From assembly GCA_002310235.1 (NCBI GenBank), contig DBYO01000019.1:96033-148567 (forward strand): 52,535 nt of DNA, read 5' to 3'. Origin of the DNA: Bacteroidales bacterium UBA1184. GTDB lineage: Bacteria; Bacteroidota; Bacteroidia; Bacteroidales; ML635J-15. The notes under the pieces were generated by a model that saw only the letters and a list, made by a program, of their open reading frames with translations, searched no databases and had not been told where the DNA came from. Of the stretch, positions 8,201 through 14,348 are shown in pieces (position 1 is the first letter of the stretch; each line of letters begins with the position of its first letter). The translations under genes were made by a program, and so were the position numbers.

Positions 8201-10027
8201 ACCAAGGCCGAGGCTGCAAGCACTGCAAACGATATTCTTTCGTTCACATTCGATGGTCAGCATGGAGAATCAATTATTGACGCAACAGCAAAGACCGTTA
8301 CAGCATACGCAGAATGGTATATCGACCTTGATGATTATATTAGTCCAGAAATAATCGTTTCGCCAATGGCTACTATTACTCCAGGAAGCGGAACTGCACT
8401 GATATTCAACGTGCCCGTACAATATACAGTTTTGGCAGAAGACGGCGAAAGTAATGCAACATGGACGGTTACTATAACTACCGATCCGAATGCATGTGTA
8501 AATCCATTTAATTTGAATGTTTACAACATTGAGGAGACAACTGCGACTTTGCAATGGGACCAGTCATTTAACGAAACTTCATACCTCGTAAAGGTTTCTT
8601 CCACCGAAATGGACGACATGACAGCAACTGCCGATGTTTATGATGGCGAAATAGCTCTTACAGGCGATGAAGTTGAGTTTGAACTTACCGAATTGGCAGC
8701 ATCAACCATATACTATGTATATGTACAGTCGAATTGTGGTACAGACGAATGGGTAGAAACTTTCTTCATGACAGAATGCGATGGTTCCGCACATTCTCTT
8801 CCGTTTATCGAAACATTCGATGCGACATCGGCTACCAGACAGTGCTGGAATTTTATTGATGCCAATCATGATTATTACACATGGTATTACGATTACGATT
8901 ATATTTATAACGAAGAAGTAGCAAGCTATGAATATTCATCTTATAATGCTAACGACTGGTTGATCTCGCCAAAACTTGCTATTGTTGAAGGTGCGAACTT
9001 AACATTTGAATACTGGTGCGATCGGGATTATCCAGAAAGGTTCTCTGTTTATGTAATGGATAATCCTACTAACTATGCATCGGCAACTCAGGTTCTTTCT
9101 ACACAAATAGCAAACAGCTCATTTATTTCTACTATTCCGAGCATCAATCTAACAGCATACGCCGGACAGGAAATCTATATAGGCATCAAGTGTGAATCAG
9201 AAGCAAATCAAGAGTACTTGTTTATCAACAACTTCAAGGTTGAAGTAATAACTCACACAATCACTCTTACAGTTGGTGAACACGGTTCTGTTACCCCAAG
9301 CGGTGAAAATGGTGTGGTAACCGTAGTTGACAGTGCCGATGCGGAATTTACTATCACTCCTGACACTGGTTACAGAATTGCAAGCATAATTGTTGATGCA
9401 ACAAATGATGTTACCGAAAATGTTGCTGCTGGCGACGGTGTATTCTTCTACACATTAGAAAATGTAACAGAAGACCATGCTATTAATGTAACATTCGAAG
9501 AAATACCTACCTACACAATCACTGTTAATGCAGGGGAAAATGGCAATGTTTATTATAACGATGCTTTGGTTTCTGCTCCTATCGTAGTAAATGAAGGAGC
9601 AACTCCTGAATTTGAAATCACTCCTGCTACAGGCTATCAGATTGATGTCCTCACTGTAGGTGGAAATACTGTAGAACTTACGCAGCAACAGTTGGGTGGA
9701 CTTACCTACACATTCGAACCTGTAATGGCAGACATCACTCTCACAGTAACATTTGTTGAGTCTGGTGCAGTTGATATGATTGAAGCTGGTTCGATGGCTA
9801 TCTACCCGAACCCGAACAACGGTATGTTCAGCATCGACTTCAGCAACATCGAAGGAAATGCAACCTACCAGCTCATCGACGCTCGCGGCGTGGTTATTGA
9901 AACTCGCGACATCAACGTGATGAACGGTGAAACCAAAAACTTCAACCACAACCTCCGTGCTGGTGCTTACTTCGTAAGAATCATCAACGGCGACAAGGTT
10001 TACGTTGGTCAGATTATTGTTGAATAA
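5222..10027 (+). CDS. Large modular adhesin-like T9SS cargo protein
   Basis: A 1601-residue exported protein. Residues 1-21 are a Sec signal peptide (ending GAVAQ). About 205-655 is a unit of fibronectin type III, a cleaved-adhesin/choice-of-anchor-J jelly roll (LPFxExF...CW signature) and two Ig-like strands ending in NWTVTVT-type motifs. The unit repeats at about 656-1090 and again, as Fn3 plus J domain only, at 1091-1342. Two InlB/Flg_new-type repeats (ITLTVGEHGSVTPSGE, ITVNAGENGNVYYND) follow at 1343-1515. Residues about 1525-1601 are a type A T9SS sorting domain (IYPNPNNGMFSIDFS ... GAYFVRIINGDKVYVGQIIVE). Known T9SS biology predicts export across the outer membrane and removal of this tail. 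Binding target unknown. A strong terminator follows at 10040-10072. Confidence 0.85.
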   Translation: MKKLLFSVLLLLAMAFGAVAQTEEVTIGNGTESYYHLPINMWYNYSLTQQIFTAEEIGSAGTITSISFYYDYQYFFDLPEIKMYMMNTDKSSFESGDDMVDMTGTTLVYEGNISATSSGWITIELDDEFYYNGTDNLLVCVYDPTSGFLGSNYTYRCTGTTDYMSISYYSDYTCPDIDNLTSYSGNTDLYNYRNNIKLTIDPNASTSCHKVNSLAVSDITTSTAYVSWMPGGSETSWVLKYGVHGFDVETEGSTVELTSTNFTINDLADNTPYDVFVKAVCGSNDESAWKTVTFRTKCLGIVSFPWSEDFNTYDSGPFSAPCWENEHLEGYGSDIFWIYPYGDESNNTGIIYLPDMYSGTLTKLVLPGMTIPDEGIYKFSIDVLRNSDNEDYADEGIRIFASADGEIEGATELGFVSRNYTQSDGGVVTDEDDYGWYTYAFTIPFSGTCYIILRGESQYGNSTYMDNFVVREAYSEAEILTYTLPTQMSEATINSETGTIAISVANSTDMDALVPEITISNCAEISDPTITGGVNTRILAYIVTAEAGNTKNWTVTVTRAPVSHNAFITGFTFYGQKYGTEATIVSDTANGIYTVNAIAEWDFELYDIAPTVTVSVAATVTPESETSHDFTNPVNYTVTAEDGETTHTYAVTIVNDPDACITPWDIYVSNITTNSATVLWEQAYIETSYRIKVSTESMRDMTLTADVFDGIVDTTTKDIEGLTPGTLYYVYIQSNCENAEDWEYIDFTTACEPISVLPYEEGFENYFPFMTPVCWTKVGDGYAMITNYNGNTGTNSVIFGGTTNGNILALPQFETNGSAIMLDFYTKPESYTNSNCGTFEVGYIIDLNDATTFTTLETYSYDDWSDNQHERKVVNMSSVPAGSYFAFNHKANSHNWYWFVDDVVVRYVSDEAEIVDFDFPARMSAPVIDSANATIAVVASYQADFDDLEEIVTVSDYATYVENTATIEGTTKTFTYTVTAEDETTTKDWTVTVTKAEAASTANDILSFTFDGQHGESIIDATAKTVTAYAEWYIDLDDYISPEIIVSPMATITPGSGTALIFNVPVQYTVLAEDGESNATWTVTITTDPNACVNPFNLNVYNIEETTATLQWDQSFNETSYLVKVSSTEMDDMTATADVYDGEIALTGDEVEFELTELAASTIYYVYVQSNCGTDEWVETFFMTECDGSAHSLPFIETFDATSATRQCWNFIDANHDYYTWYYDYDYIYNEEVASYEYSSYNANDWLISPKLAIVEGANLTFEYWCDRDYPERFSVYVMDNPTNYASATQVLSTQIANSSFISTIPSINLTAYAGQEIYIGIKCESEANQEYLFINNFKVEVITHTITLTVGEHGSVTPSGENGVVTVVDSADAEFTITPDTGYRIASIIVDATNDVTENVAAGDGVFFYTLENVTEDHAINVTFEEIPTYTITVNAGENGNVYYNDALVSAPIVVNEGATPEFEITPATGYQIDVLTVGGNTVELTQQQLGGLTYTFEPVMADITLTVTFVESGAVDMIEAGSMAIYPNPNNGMFSIDFSNIEGNATYQLIDARGVVIETRDINVMNGETKNFNHNLRAGAYFVRIINGDKVYVGQIIVE

Positions 10028-10039
10028 TCAATGCAATCA

Positions 10040-10072
10040 AAAAAAAACCGCTCGAAAGGGCGGTTTTTTTTA
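10040..10072 (+). terminator. Intrinsic terminator after the adhesin gene
   Basis: CCGCTC-GAAA-GGGCGG stem-loop flanked by an A run and a run of eight T, starting 12 bases past the stop codon. The A/T flanks extend the stem, so it may work in both directions. Confidence 0.9.
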
Positions 10073-10077
10073 TTGTT

Positions 10078-10205
10078 TCTAAGTTGTCCAAATTATCAAA
10101 TCATTGAACCTTGAACCTTAAACTTGAAACTTAGAAACTTGAAACGGCGAAGCCATAGAAACCTTGAAACAGCGAAGCGAGAAACGCCGCAGGCATTGAA
10201 ATTGA
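10078..10205. repeat. Intergenic repeat block 3: GAAAC words and GNA mini-hairpins
   Basis: The convergent gap between two terminators. GAACCTTGAACCTTAAAC and GAAACTTAGAAACTTGAAAC words run from 10105 to 10145. GNA hairpins follow: GGCGAAGCC 10146-10154, the shorter GCGAAGC 10172-10178, and GCCGCAGGC 10186-10194, whose stem bases are swapped relative to the usual form while pairing is kept. Confidence 0.75.
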
Positions 10206-10215
10206 AACCAGAAAC

Positions 10216-10245
10216 AAAAAAAAGCGGCATTACACCGCTTTTTTT
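10216..10245 (-). terminator. Intrinsic terminator of the hydG operon
   Basis: GCGG-CATTACA-CCGC with a run of eight A on one side and seven T on the other. It lies 24 bases past the hydG stop codon and can serve either strand. Confidence 0.85.
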
Positions 10246-10268
10246 CACAAATATTTCAAAAAACTTTT

Positions 10269-11663
10269 TTACAGATAAATATCTCTTTCGCCACCATCAA
10301 TCTTTTCGAGGTTTTCGTTGATGGTATTCTTCAACTGCTGGCTTTCAACTTCGGCAACAAGTTTCTTTATCAAGGCTTTGCCTTTTGCCTTTGTTTCGGG
10401 CGAAGCAAAATCGTTGAGGTACTCGTTGAATGTGAACAAACCGTTAGGCATGCAGAACTGCTTGATAAGTCCCGGCTTTGCCAAGTCCATAAAGTCGGCA
10501 CCTACTCTACCCTTGCGGTAGCAACCTGTGCAGAACGAAGGAATATATCCACCGTCAATCATGTTTGAAATCACATCGTCCATAGTTCTGTGGTCACCAA
10601 GCGAGAACTGGCTGCCAGTACCTTCTTCCTCTTCGCTGTATGCACCAGGATTGGTACGCGAACCTGCCGAAATCTGGCTTACACCGTACTCGATAAGTTC
10701 CTTACGCATCTCGTCGTTTTCGCGGGTGCTGAGGATAATACCAGTGTAAGGCATTGCTATACGGATGATTGCGATAATCTTCTTGAAGTCGAAATCGGAA
10801 ACCGGATGCGGAATGTGGTTGGTGAACTCTACGCCGTCGGCCGGTTCAATACGCGGGAAACTTACTGTGTGAGGGCCGCAACCGAAAACTTTCTCCAAGT
10901 GAGCGGCATGTTCCATAATTGCCAAAATTTCGAAACGATAGTCAACAAGTCCGAACAAAACGCCAAGGCCTACATCGTTGATTCCGCCTTCCATAGCACG
11001 GTCCATAACGGTCAGACGGTTGAGGTAGTCTGCCTTCGGTGTGCCTGCCGGATGGAATTCCTTGTAAGCAACCGGGTCGTAAGTTTCCTGGAAGCAAACG
11101 TAAGTACCAATCTTCTCGGCTTTCAGACGCTTGAACTCATCGATAGTCAACGGAGCAAGCTCGACGTTGATACGACGGATGTAGTTGCCGTTGTCGCGGG
11201 CTGCGTAGGTACGACGTATAGCCTCGCAGTAGTAGTCGATGTCGTTGCGTGGCGACTCACCGCAGATAAGCAATACGCGCTTGTGACCTTCGTGAAGCAG
11301 AACCTTGGTTTCCTGCTCGATTTCGTCCATTGTGAGGACTTTACGCTTGATGGCCTTGTTGTCGCGGCGGAATGCACAGTAAACGCAGTTGTTTACGCAT
11401 ACATTACCTGTATAGATAGGTGCGAACAAAACGAGACGCTTGCCGTAGATGCTTTCCTTTGCAAACTTTGCAGTCTCCATTATCTTGTGAATCTGCTCGT
11501 GGTCGGTAACGCGCAGAAGCACAGCCACATCCTCAAGCGACAAGCCTTTCAGCTTACGAGCCTTTGCAAGCACTGCATCGAGTTCCTGTTCGGTAGGGAT
11601 GCTACCATTTACCAAATTATAGAGTTTTTCTCTATCAATGAAATTTTTAAACTTTTCGTCCAT
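10269..11663 (-). CDS. hydG: [FeFe]-hydrogenase maturase HydG, radical SAM
   Basis: A 464-residue radical SAM tyrosine lyase. HydG cleaves tyrosine to yield CO and cyanide, which build the Fe(CO)2CN unit of the H-cluster. The N-terminal cluster motif CVNNCVYC (CX3CX2C) holds the SAM-binding 4Fe-4S cluster. The C-terminal CTGC followed by a third cysteine 22 residues on (CX2CX22C) holds the auxiliary cluster that distinguishes HydG from ThiH. Length is normal. It sits 13 bases downstream of the TM1266-type regulator on the same strand. HydE, HydF and the hydrogenase itself are not in this window. Confidence 0.95.
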   Translation of the reverse strand: MDEKFKNFIDREKLYNLVNGSIPTEQELDAVLAKARKLKGLSLEDVAVLLRVTDHEQIHKIMETAKFAKESIYGKRLVLFAPIYTGNVCVNNCVYCAFRRDNKAIKRKVLTMDEIEQETKVLLHEGHKRVLLICGESPRNDIDYYCEAIRRTYAARDNGNYIRRINVELAPLTIDEFKRLKAEKIGTYVCFQETYDPVAYKEFHPAGTPKADYLNRLTVMDRAMEGGINDVGLGVLFGLVDYRFEILAIMEHAAHLEKVFGCGPHTVSFPRIEPADGVEFTNHIPHPVSDFDFKKIIAIIRIAMPYTGIILSTRENDEMRKELIEYGVSQISAGSRTNPGAYSEEEEGTGSQFSLGDHRTMDDVISNMIDGGYIPSFCTGCYRKGRVGADFMDLAKPGLIKQFCMPNGLFTFNEYLNDFASPETKAKGKALIKKLVAEVESQQLKNTINENLEKIDGGERDIYL

Positions 11664-11676
11664 ATTCTTTTTTCTT

Positions 11677-11964
11677 TTATGCTGTTGTTATTAAGGTTGA
11701 TTTCGCTTTTAATCCTTTGAGGCGACCGAGTTTTCCTGTAAGTGAATTTATTGTGTCGCCATCGCTCTTTACCACAAGTGTAATTATGGAAATATTCTCA
11801 TCGCGAAGCGGCATTCCGTTGCGCGACAATATTATGCTGCCGTACGAACTAAGCAGCGCGTTGACTTTCTCAACGACATTAGTGTCTGTAATAAGTATGT
11901 TTATTGTGCCAATTTTCTTCTCCATCAGTACGTTGACTTTTGAATCAGTTAATATTTTCGACAT
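11677..11964 (-). CDS. TM1266-family iron-only hydrogenase system regulator
   Basis: A 95-residue ACT/NikR-C-like protein of the TM1266 family, which is usually found beside [FeFe]-hydrogenase maturation genes. The recognisable body is IGTINILITDTNVVEKVNALLSSYG ... MPLRDENISIITLVV ... INSLTGKLGRLKG (shown in parts). The fold suggests a small-molecule-binding dimer, but no DNA-binding domain is visible and the mechanism is not established. The start could be the ATG at 11964 or one 13 codons later at 11925; the family is usually about 80 residues, which favours the latter, while the nearby promoter fits both. It is the first gene of the hydG operon. Confidence 0.85.
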   Translation of the reverse strand: MSKILTDSKVNVLMEKKIGTINILITDTNVVEKVNALLSSYGSIILSRNGMPLRDENISIITLVVKSDGDTINSLTGKLGRLKGLKAKSTLITTA

Positions 11965-12001
11965 CTTTAGAAGCGATAAATCCCTTCCGCAGATTTCGAG
12001 A

Positions 12002-12031
12002 CAAAGGTAGGTATTATTTCGTTAGGTGCAA
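12002..12031 (-). promoter_or_regulatory. Promoter of the TM1266-hydG operon
   Basis: On the minus strand TTG (12029-12031), 19-base spacer, TACCTTTG (12002-12009). A full consensus match, 37 bases before the ATG at 11964. Confidence 0.7.
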
Positions 12032-12085
12032 TATGTTTAAAAACATTTTTGCAAAAAAATATGAAAATCTTAACATTGTACAGTC

Positions 12086-12132
12086 GCGGCGCGCCACGAC
12101 TCAACAAATTGCGGCGCGCCACGACTCAACAA
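12086..12132. repeat. Two perfect 22-base direct repeats containing GGCGCGCC
   Basis: 12086-12107 and 12111-12132 are identical, separated by three bases. Each holds the 8-base palindrome GGCGCGCC followed by ACGACTCAACAA. They sit in the divergent gap between the hydrogenase regulator and the SDR gene. Confidence 0.85.
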
Positions 12133-12191
12133 GAAAACGGCATCACTTATGAAATCTTTTTTGCAAAACCATTTCAGACGAAATAAAACAT

Positions 12192-12199
12192 TACTTTTG
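12192..12199 (+). promoter_or_regulatory. -7 box upstream of the SDR/zinc-ribbon gene
   Basis: TACTTTTG matches TAnnTTTG, 20 bases before the ATG at 12220. No TTG is found at the usual spacing. Confidence 0.5.
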
Positions 12200-12219
12200 C
12201 GACCTCAAAATAATTTCAA

Positions 12220-13701
12220 ATGAAAAAGAGGGTATTCTTAACAGGTGCCACAGGCACAATGGGATGGGCAGGACTCATGGAGTTCATGCAGCGTTTAGAT
12301 AGATTCGACATGACAATTCTTGCTCGTCCAAGCAAGAAGAACAAGGAAAAACTTGCACCTTACGCCGACCGCATACGCATAGTATGGGGCGATCTTACAA
12401 AATACGAGGACGTGCTCGAAGCAACCAAAGGTGCCGACTACGTTCTGCACGTTGGCGGAATGGTTTCGCCGGCTGCCGACTATTTCCCGAACAAGACACG
12501 CCGAGTAAACGTACTTGCTGCCAAAAACGTTTCTAAAGCCGTTCTCGCACAGCCGAATGCCGACAGCATAAAGGTTTGCTATATCGGTTCGGTAGCACAG
12601 ACCAGCGACCGCAACGAACCCATTCACTGGGGACGCACCGGCGACCCGATCTGCATAAGCGTCTACGACCACTATGCCATAAGCAAGACCATGGCCGAGC
12701 GCACAATCGTGGAATCGGGAATACGCAACTGGGTATGCCTGCGCCAGTCTGGAATACTTTACCCCGAAATTCTCAAGAATTACGACCCCATAATGTTTCA
12801 CGTACCTCTGCGCGGCGTACTCGAATGGGCAACCGTCGAGGACAGCGGACGTCTGCTTGCAAACCTCTGCGAGGATAACGTTCCCGGCGAGTTCTGGAAC
12901 CGCTTCTACAACATCGGCAGCGGCAAGGAATACCGCCTAAGCAACTACGAGTTCGAATGCAAGCTGCTGAAAGCCATACATTGCCCGTCACCACAGAAGA
13001 TTTTCAGACCCGAATGGTTCGTTCTGCGCAACTTCCACGGACAGTGGTACCTTGATTCAGATGTACTCGAGAACTACCTGCACTTCCGCGCCAATGTACC
13101 TGTAGATGAATATTTTACCAACATGGGCAAGCTGTTGCCTTGGTTCTTCAACCTTGCAGCGATAGTTCCCGGATTCATAATAAGGTGGGCAATGCGACCA
13201 ATGGCCTACAAGAAGAAATGGGGAACACAATGGTGGATTAAGCATAACGAAAAACAAAGAATATCAGCATACTACGGTTCGTTGGAACGCTACAAGGCAA
13301 TTCCCGACTGGAAACATCAGGACCTCTCCCACCCGAGCGAAACCGACATCGTTCGCATCGACCACGGCTACGACGAGCAAAAGCCTCGCAGCGAATGGAC
13401 TATCGACGATATGCGCAAGGCTGCCGAATTCCGTGGCGGCAAGTGCCTGAGCGAAACTATGGAGAAAGGCGACTTCCGCACTCCGCTCGAATGGGAATGC
13501 CAGTTCGGACACAAGTTCAAGGCATCGCCAGTGCTGGTACTCGAAGGAGGCCACTGGTGCCCAGAATGTTTGCCAACTCCATGGAACTACGATGAAATCG
13601 CCAAGGGAAATCCGTTCTTTGCTCAAGTATGGAAACCTCTTCACGGCGAAGACGAACACAACACATACGGTGAAGAAATTTTCGACGGGTGGGAAAAATA
13701 A
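12220..13701 (+). CDS. NAD-dependent epimerase/dehydratase fused to a zinc ribbon
   Basis: A 493-residue protein. Residues 1 to about 330 are an extended short-chain dehydrogenase: FLTGATGTMGWAGL is the NAD(P)-binding glycine motif, a YxxxK pair occurs in YAISKTMAE, and a serine lies in IGSVAQTSD. A hydrophobic stretch (about 305-325, PWFFNLAAIVPGFIIRW) follows. The C-terminus, about 395-460, has a small metal-binding domain with Cys409, Cys427-X3-His431 and Cys447-X2-Cys450 in the pattern GGKCLS...WECQFGHKF...GGHWCPEC. That pattern resembles treble-clef ribbons seen in nuclease-associated and phage proteins. The substrate is unknown, and the meaning of the fusion is unclear. Transcribed alone. 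Confidence 0.75.
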   Translation: MKKRVFLTGATGTMGWAGLMEFMQRLDRFDMTILARPSKKNKEKLAPYADRIRIVWGDLTKYEDVLEATKGADYVLHVGGMVSPAADYFPNKTRRVNVLAAKNVSKAVLAQPNADSIKVCYIGSVAQTSDRNEPIHWGRTGDPICISVYDHYAISKTMAERTIVESGIRNWVCLRQSGILYPEILKNYDPIMFHVPLRGVLEWATVEDSGRLLANLCEDNVPGEFWNRFYNIGSGKEYRLSNYEFECKLLKAIHCPSPQKIFRPEWFVLRNFHGQWYLDSDVLENYLHFRANVPVDEYFTNMGKLLPWFFNLAAIVPGFIIRWAMRPMAYKKKWGTQWWIKHNEKQRISAYYGSLERYKAIPDWKHQDLSHPSETDIVRIDHGYDEQKPRSEWTIDDMRKAAEFRGGKCLSETMEKGDFRTPLEWECQFGHKFKASPVLVLEGGHWCPECLPTPWNYDEIAKGNPFFAQVWKPLHGEDEHNTYGEEIFDGWEK

Positions 13702-13780
13702 CCCGCCCGTGGCGAAATTTCACCTGCAGGGGTAAAATCAAACCCTCATGGGCGAAAAAGTATACCTGTGGGACGAAATA
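13681..13780. repeat. Degenerate 20-base tandem repeat, five units
   Basis: Five consecutive 20-base segments (13681, 13701, 13721, 13741, 13761) keep a GGG-n-GAAA core at the same phase. Units 2-5 also have an ACC-type half facing it, so most can form a short ACC/GGT hairpin. The first unit covers the last codons of the SDR gene. Confidence 0.5.
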
Positions 13781-13816
13781 TTTTTTGAATATTAATTCTT
13801 TTTACGCAATATTTTT

Positions 13817-13847
13817 TTTGTAATCGGCAAGATAATCAATATCTTTG
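13817..13847 (+). promoter_or_regulatory. Promoter for the truncated RhuM gene
   Basis: TTTG (13817-13820), 19-base spacer, TATCTTTG (13840-13847). A full consensus match. A diverged copy of this segment lies upstream of fic. Confidence 0.7.
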
Positions 13848-13870
13848 CATAATAAATCATATGCAAGATA

Positions 13871-14209
13871 ATGAACGAAATACAATTCATAATATACCAG
13901 TTACCAGATGAGGATGGCAAAGTGCAGGTTGTCATAAAGGGCGAAACAATCTTGGCGACACAAAAGGCTATGGCACAGTTGTTTGATTGCACAACAGACA
14001 ACATTGGTCTTCATTTAAAAAAAATATTTGCATCCAACGAATTGGACAAGGATTCAGTTACCGAGAAAATCTCGGCAACTGCCGCAGATGGGAAAAACTA
14101 CCTTACCTCATTCTATTCCCTCGATGCTATCATTGCCGTAGGATATCGCGTATCATCTGCACGAGCTACAAAATTCCGCATTTGGGCAACCACCTATAAC
14201 TCCATATAA
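13871..14209 (+). pseudogene. RhuM-family protein, truncated
   Basis: The 112-residue frame matches the N-terminal third of RhuM-like proteins, which are usually about 300 residues or more. Recognisable parts are GETILATQKAMAQLFDCTTDNI (winged-helix-like DNA-binding region), SVTEKISATAADGKNYLT, FYSLDAIIAVGYRVSSARAT and KFRIWAT. The match stops abruptly after FRIWAT and a stop follows four residues later, with none of the C-terminal part present. RhuM genes often lie inside type I restriction-modification loci, and the HsdR-like stub 1.3 kb downstream fits that. The promoter is intact, so a short protein may still be made. Confidence 0.75.
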
Positions 14210-14226
14210 AAATATTGTTTTAGTGC

Positions 14227-14264
14227 ATTTTTTATAATTGGCAAATAATCAATATCTTTGCACA
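14227..14264 (+). promoter_or_regulatory. Diverged duplicate of the RhuM promoter, upstream of fic
   Basis: This segment matches 13811-13850 over about 38 bases with one deletion and few substitutions. The -7 box TATCTTTG (14253-14260) is intact, but the TTG at -33 has become TTT. The fic ATG is 88 bases downstream. Confidence 0.6.
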
Positions 14265-14286
14265 TTGTTAGAAATTACAGCAACCG

Positions 14287-14323
14287 ACTAAAAGGAGAAT
14301 AGTCCATGCCCAACTCCAACGAA
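14287..14323 (+). repeat. Boundary repeat, copy 1 (partner at 15529-15561)
   Basis: AAAAGGAGAATAGTCCATG followed by CCCAACTCCAACGAA closely matches the fic stop / HsdR-stub start. It encodes a fragment reading NRLKGE-stop and then MPNSNE, parallel to NELTKGE-stop and MPYFNE at the second copy. It looks like the scar of an older copy of the same gene junction. Confidence 0.65.
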
Positions 14324-14348
14324 AATAAACAAGAACAAACAACAAACT

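Noticed and set aside
10590..11720. A 376-codon open frame on the plus strand across hydG
   Set aside because: It lies antisense to a clear HydG gene and has no family resemblance. It is a by-product of hydG codon use.
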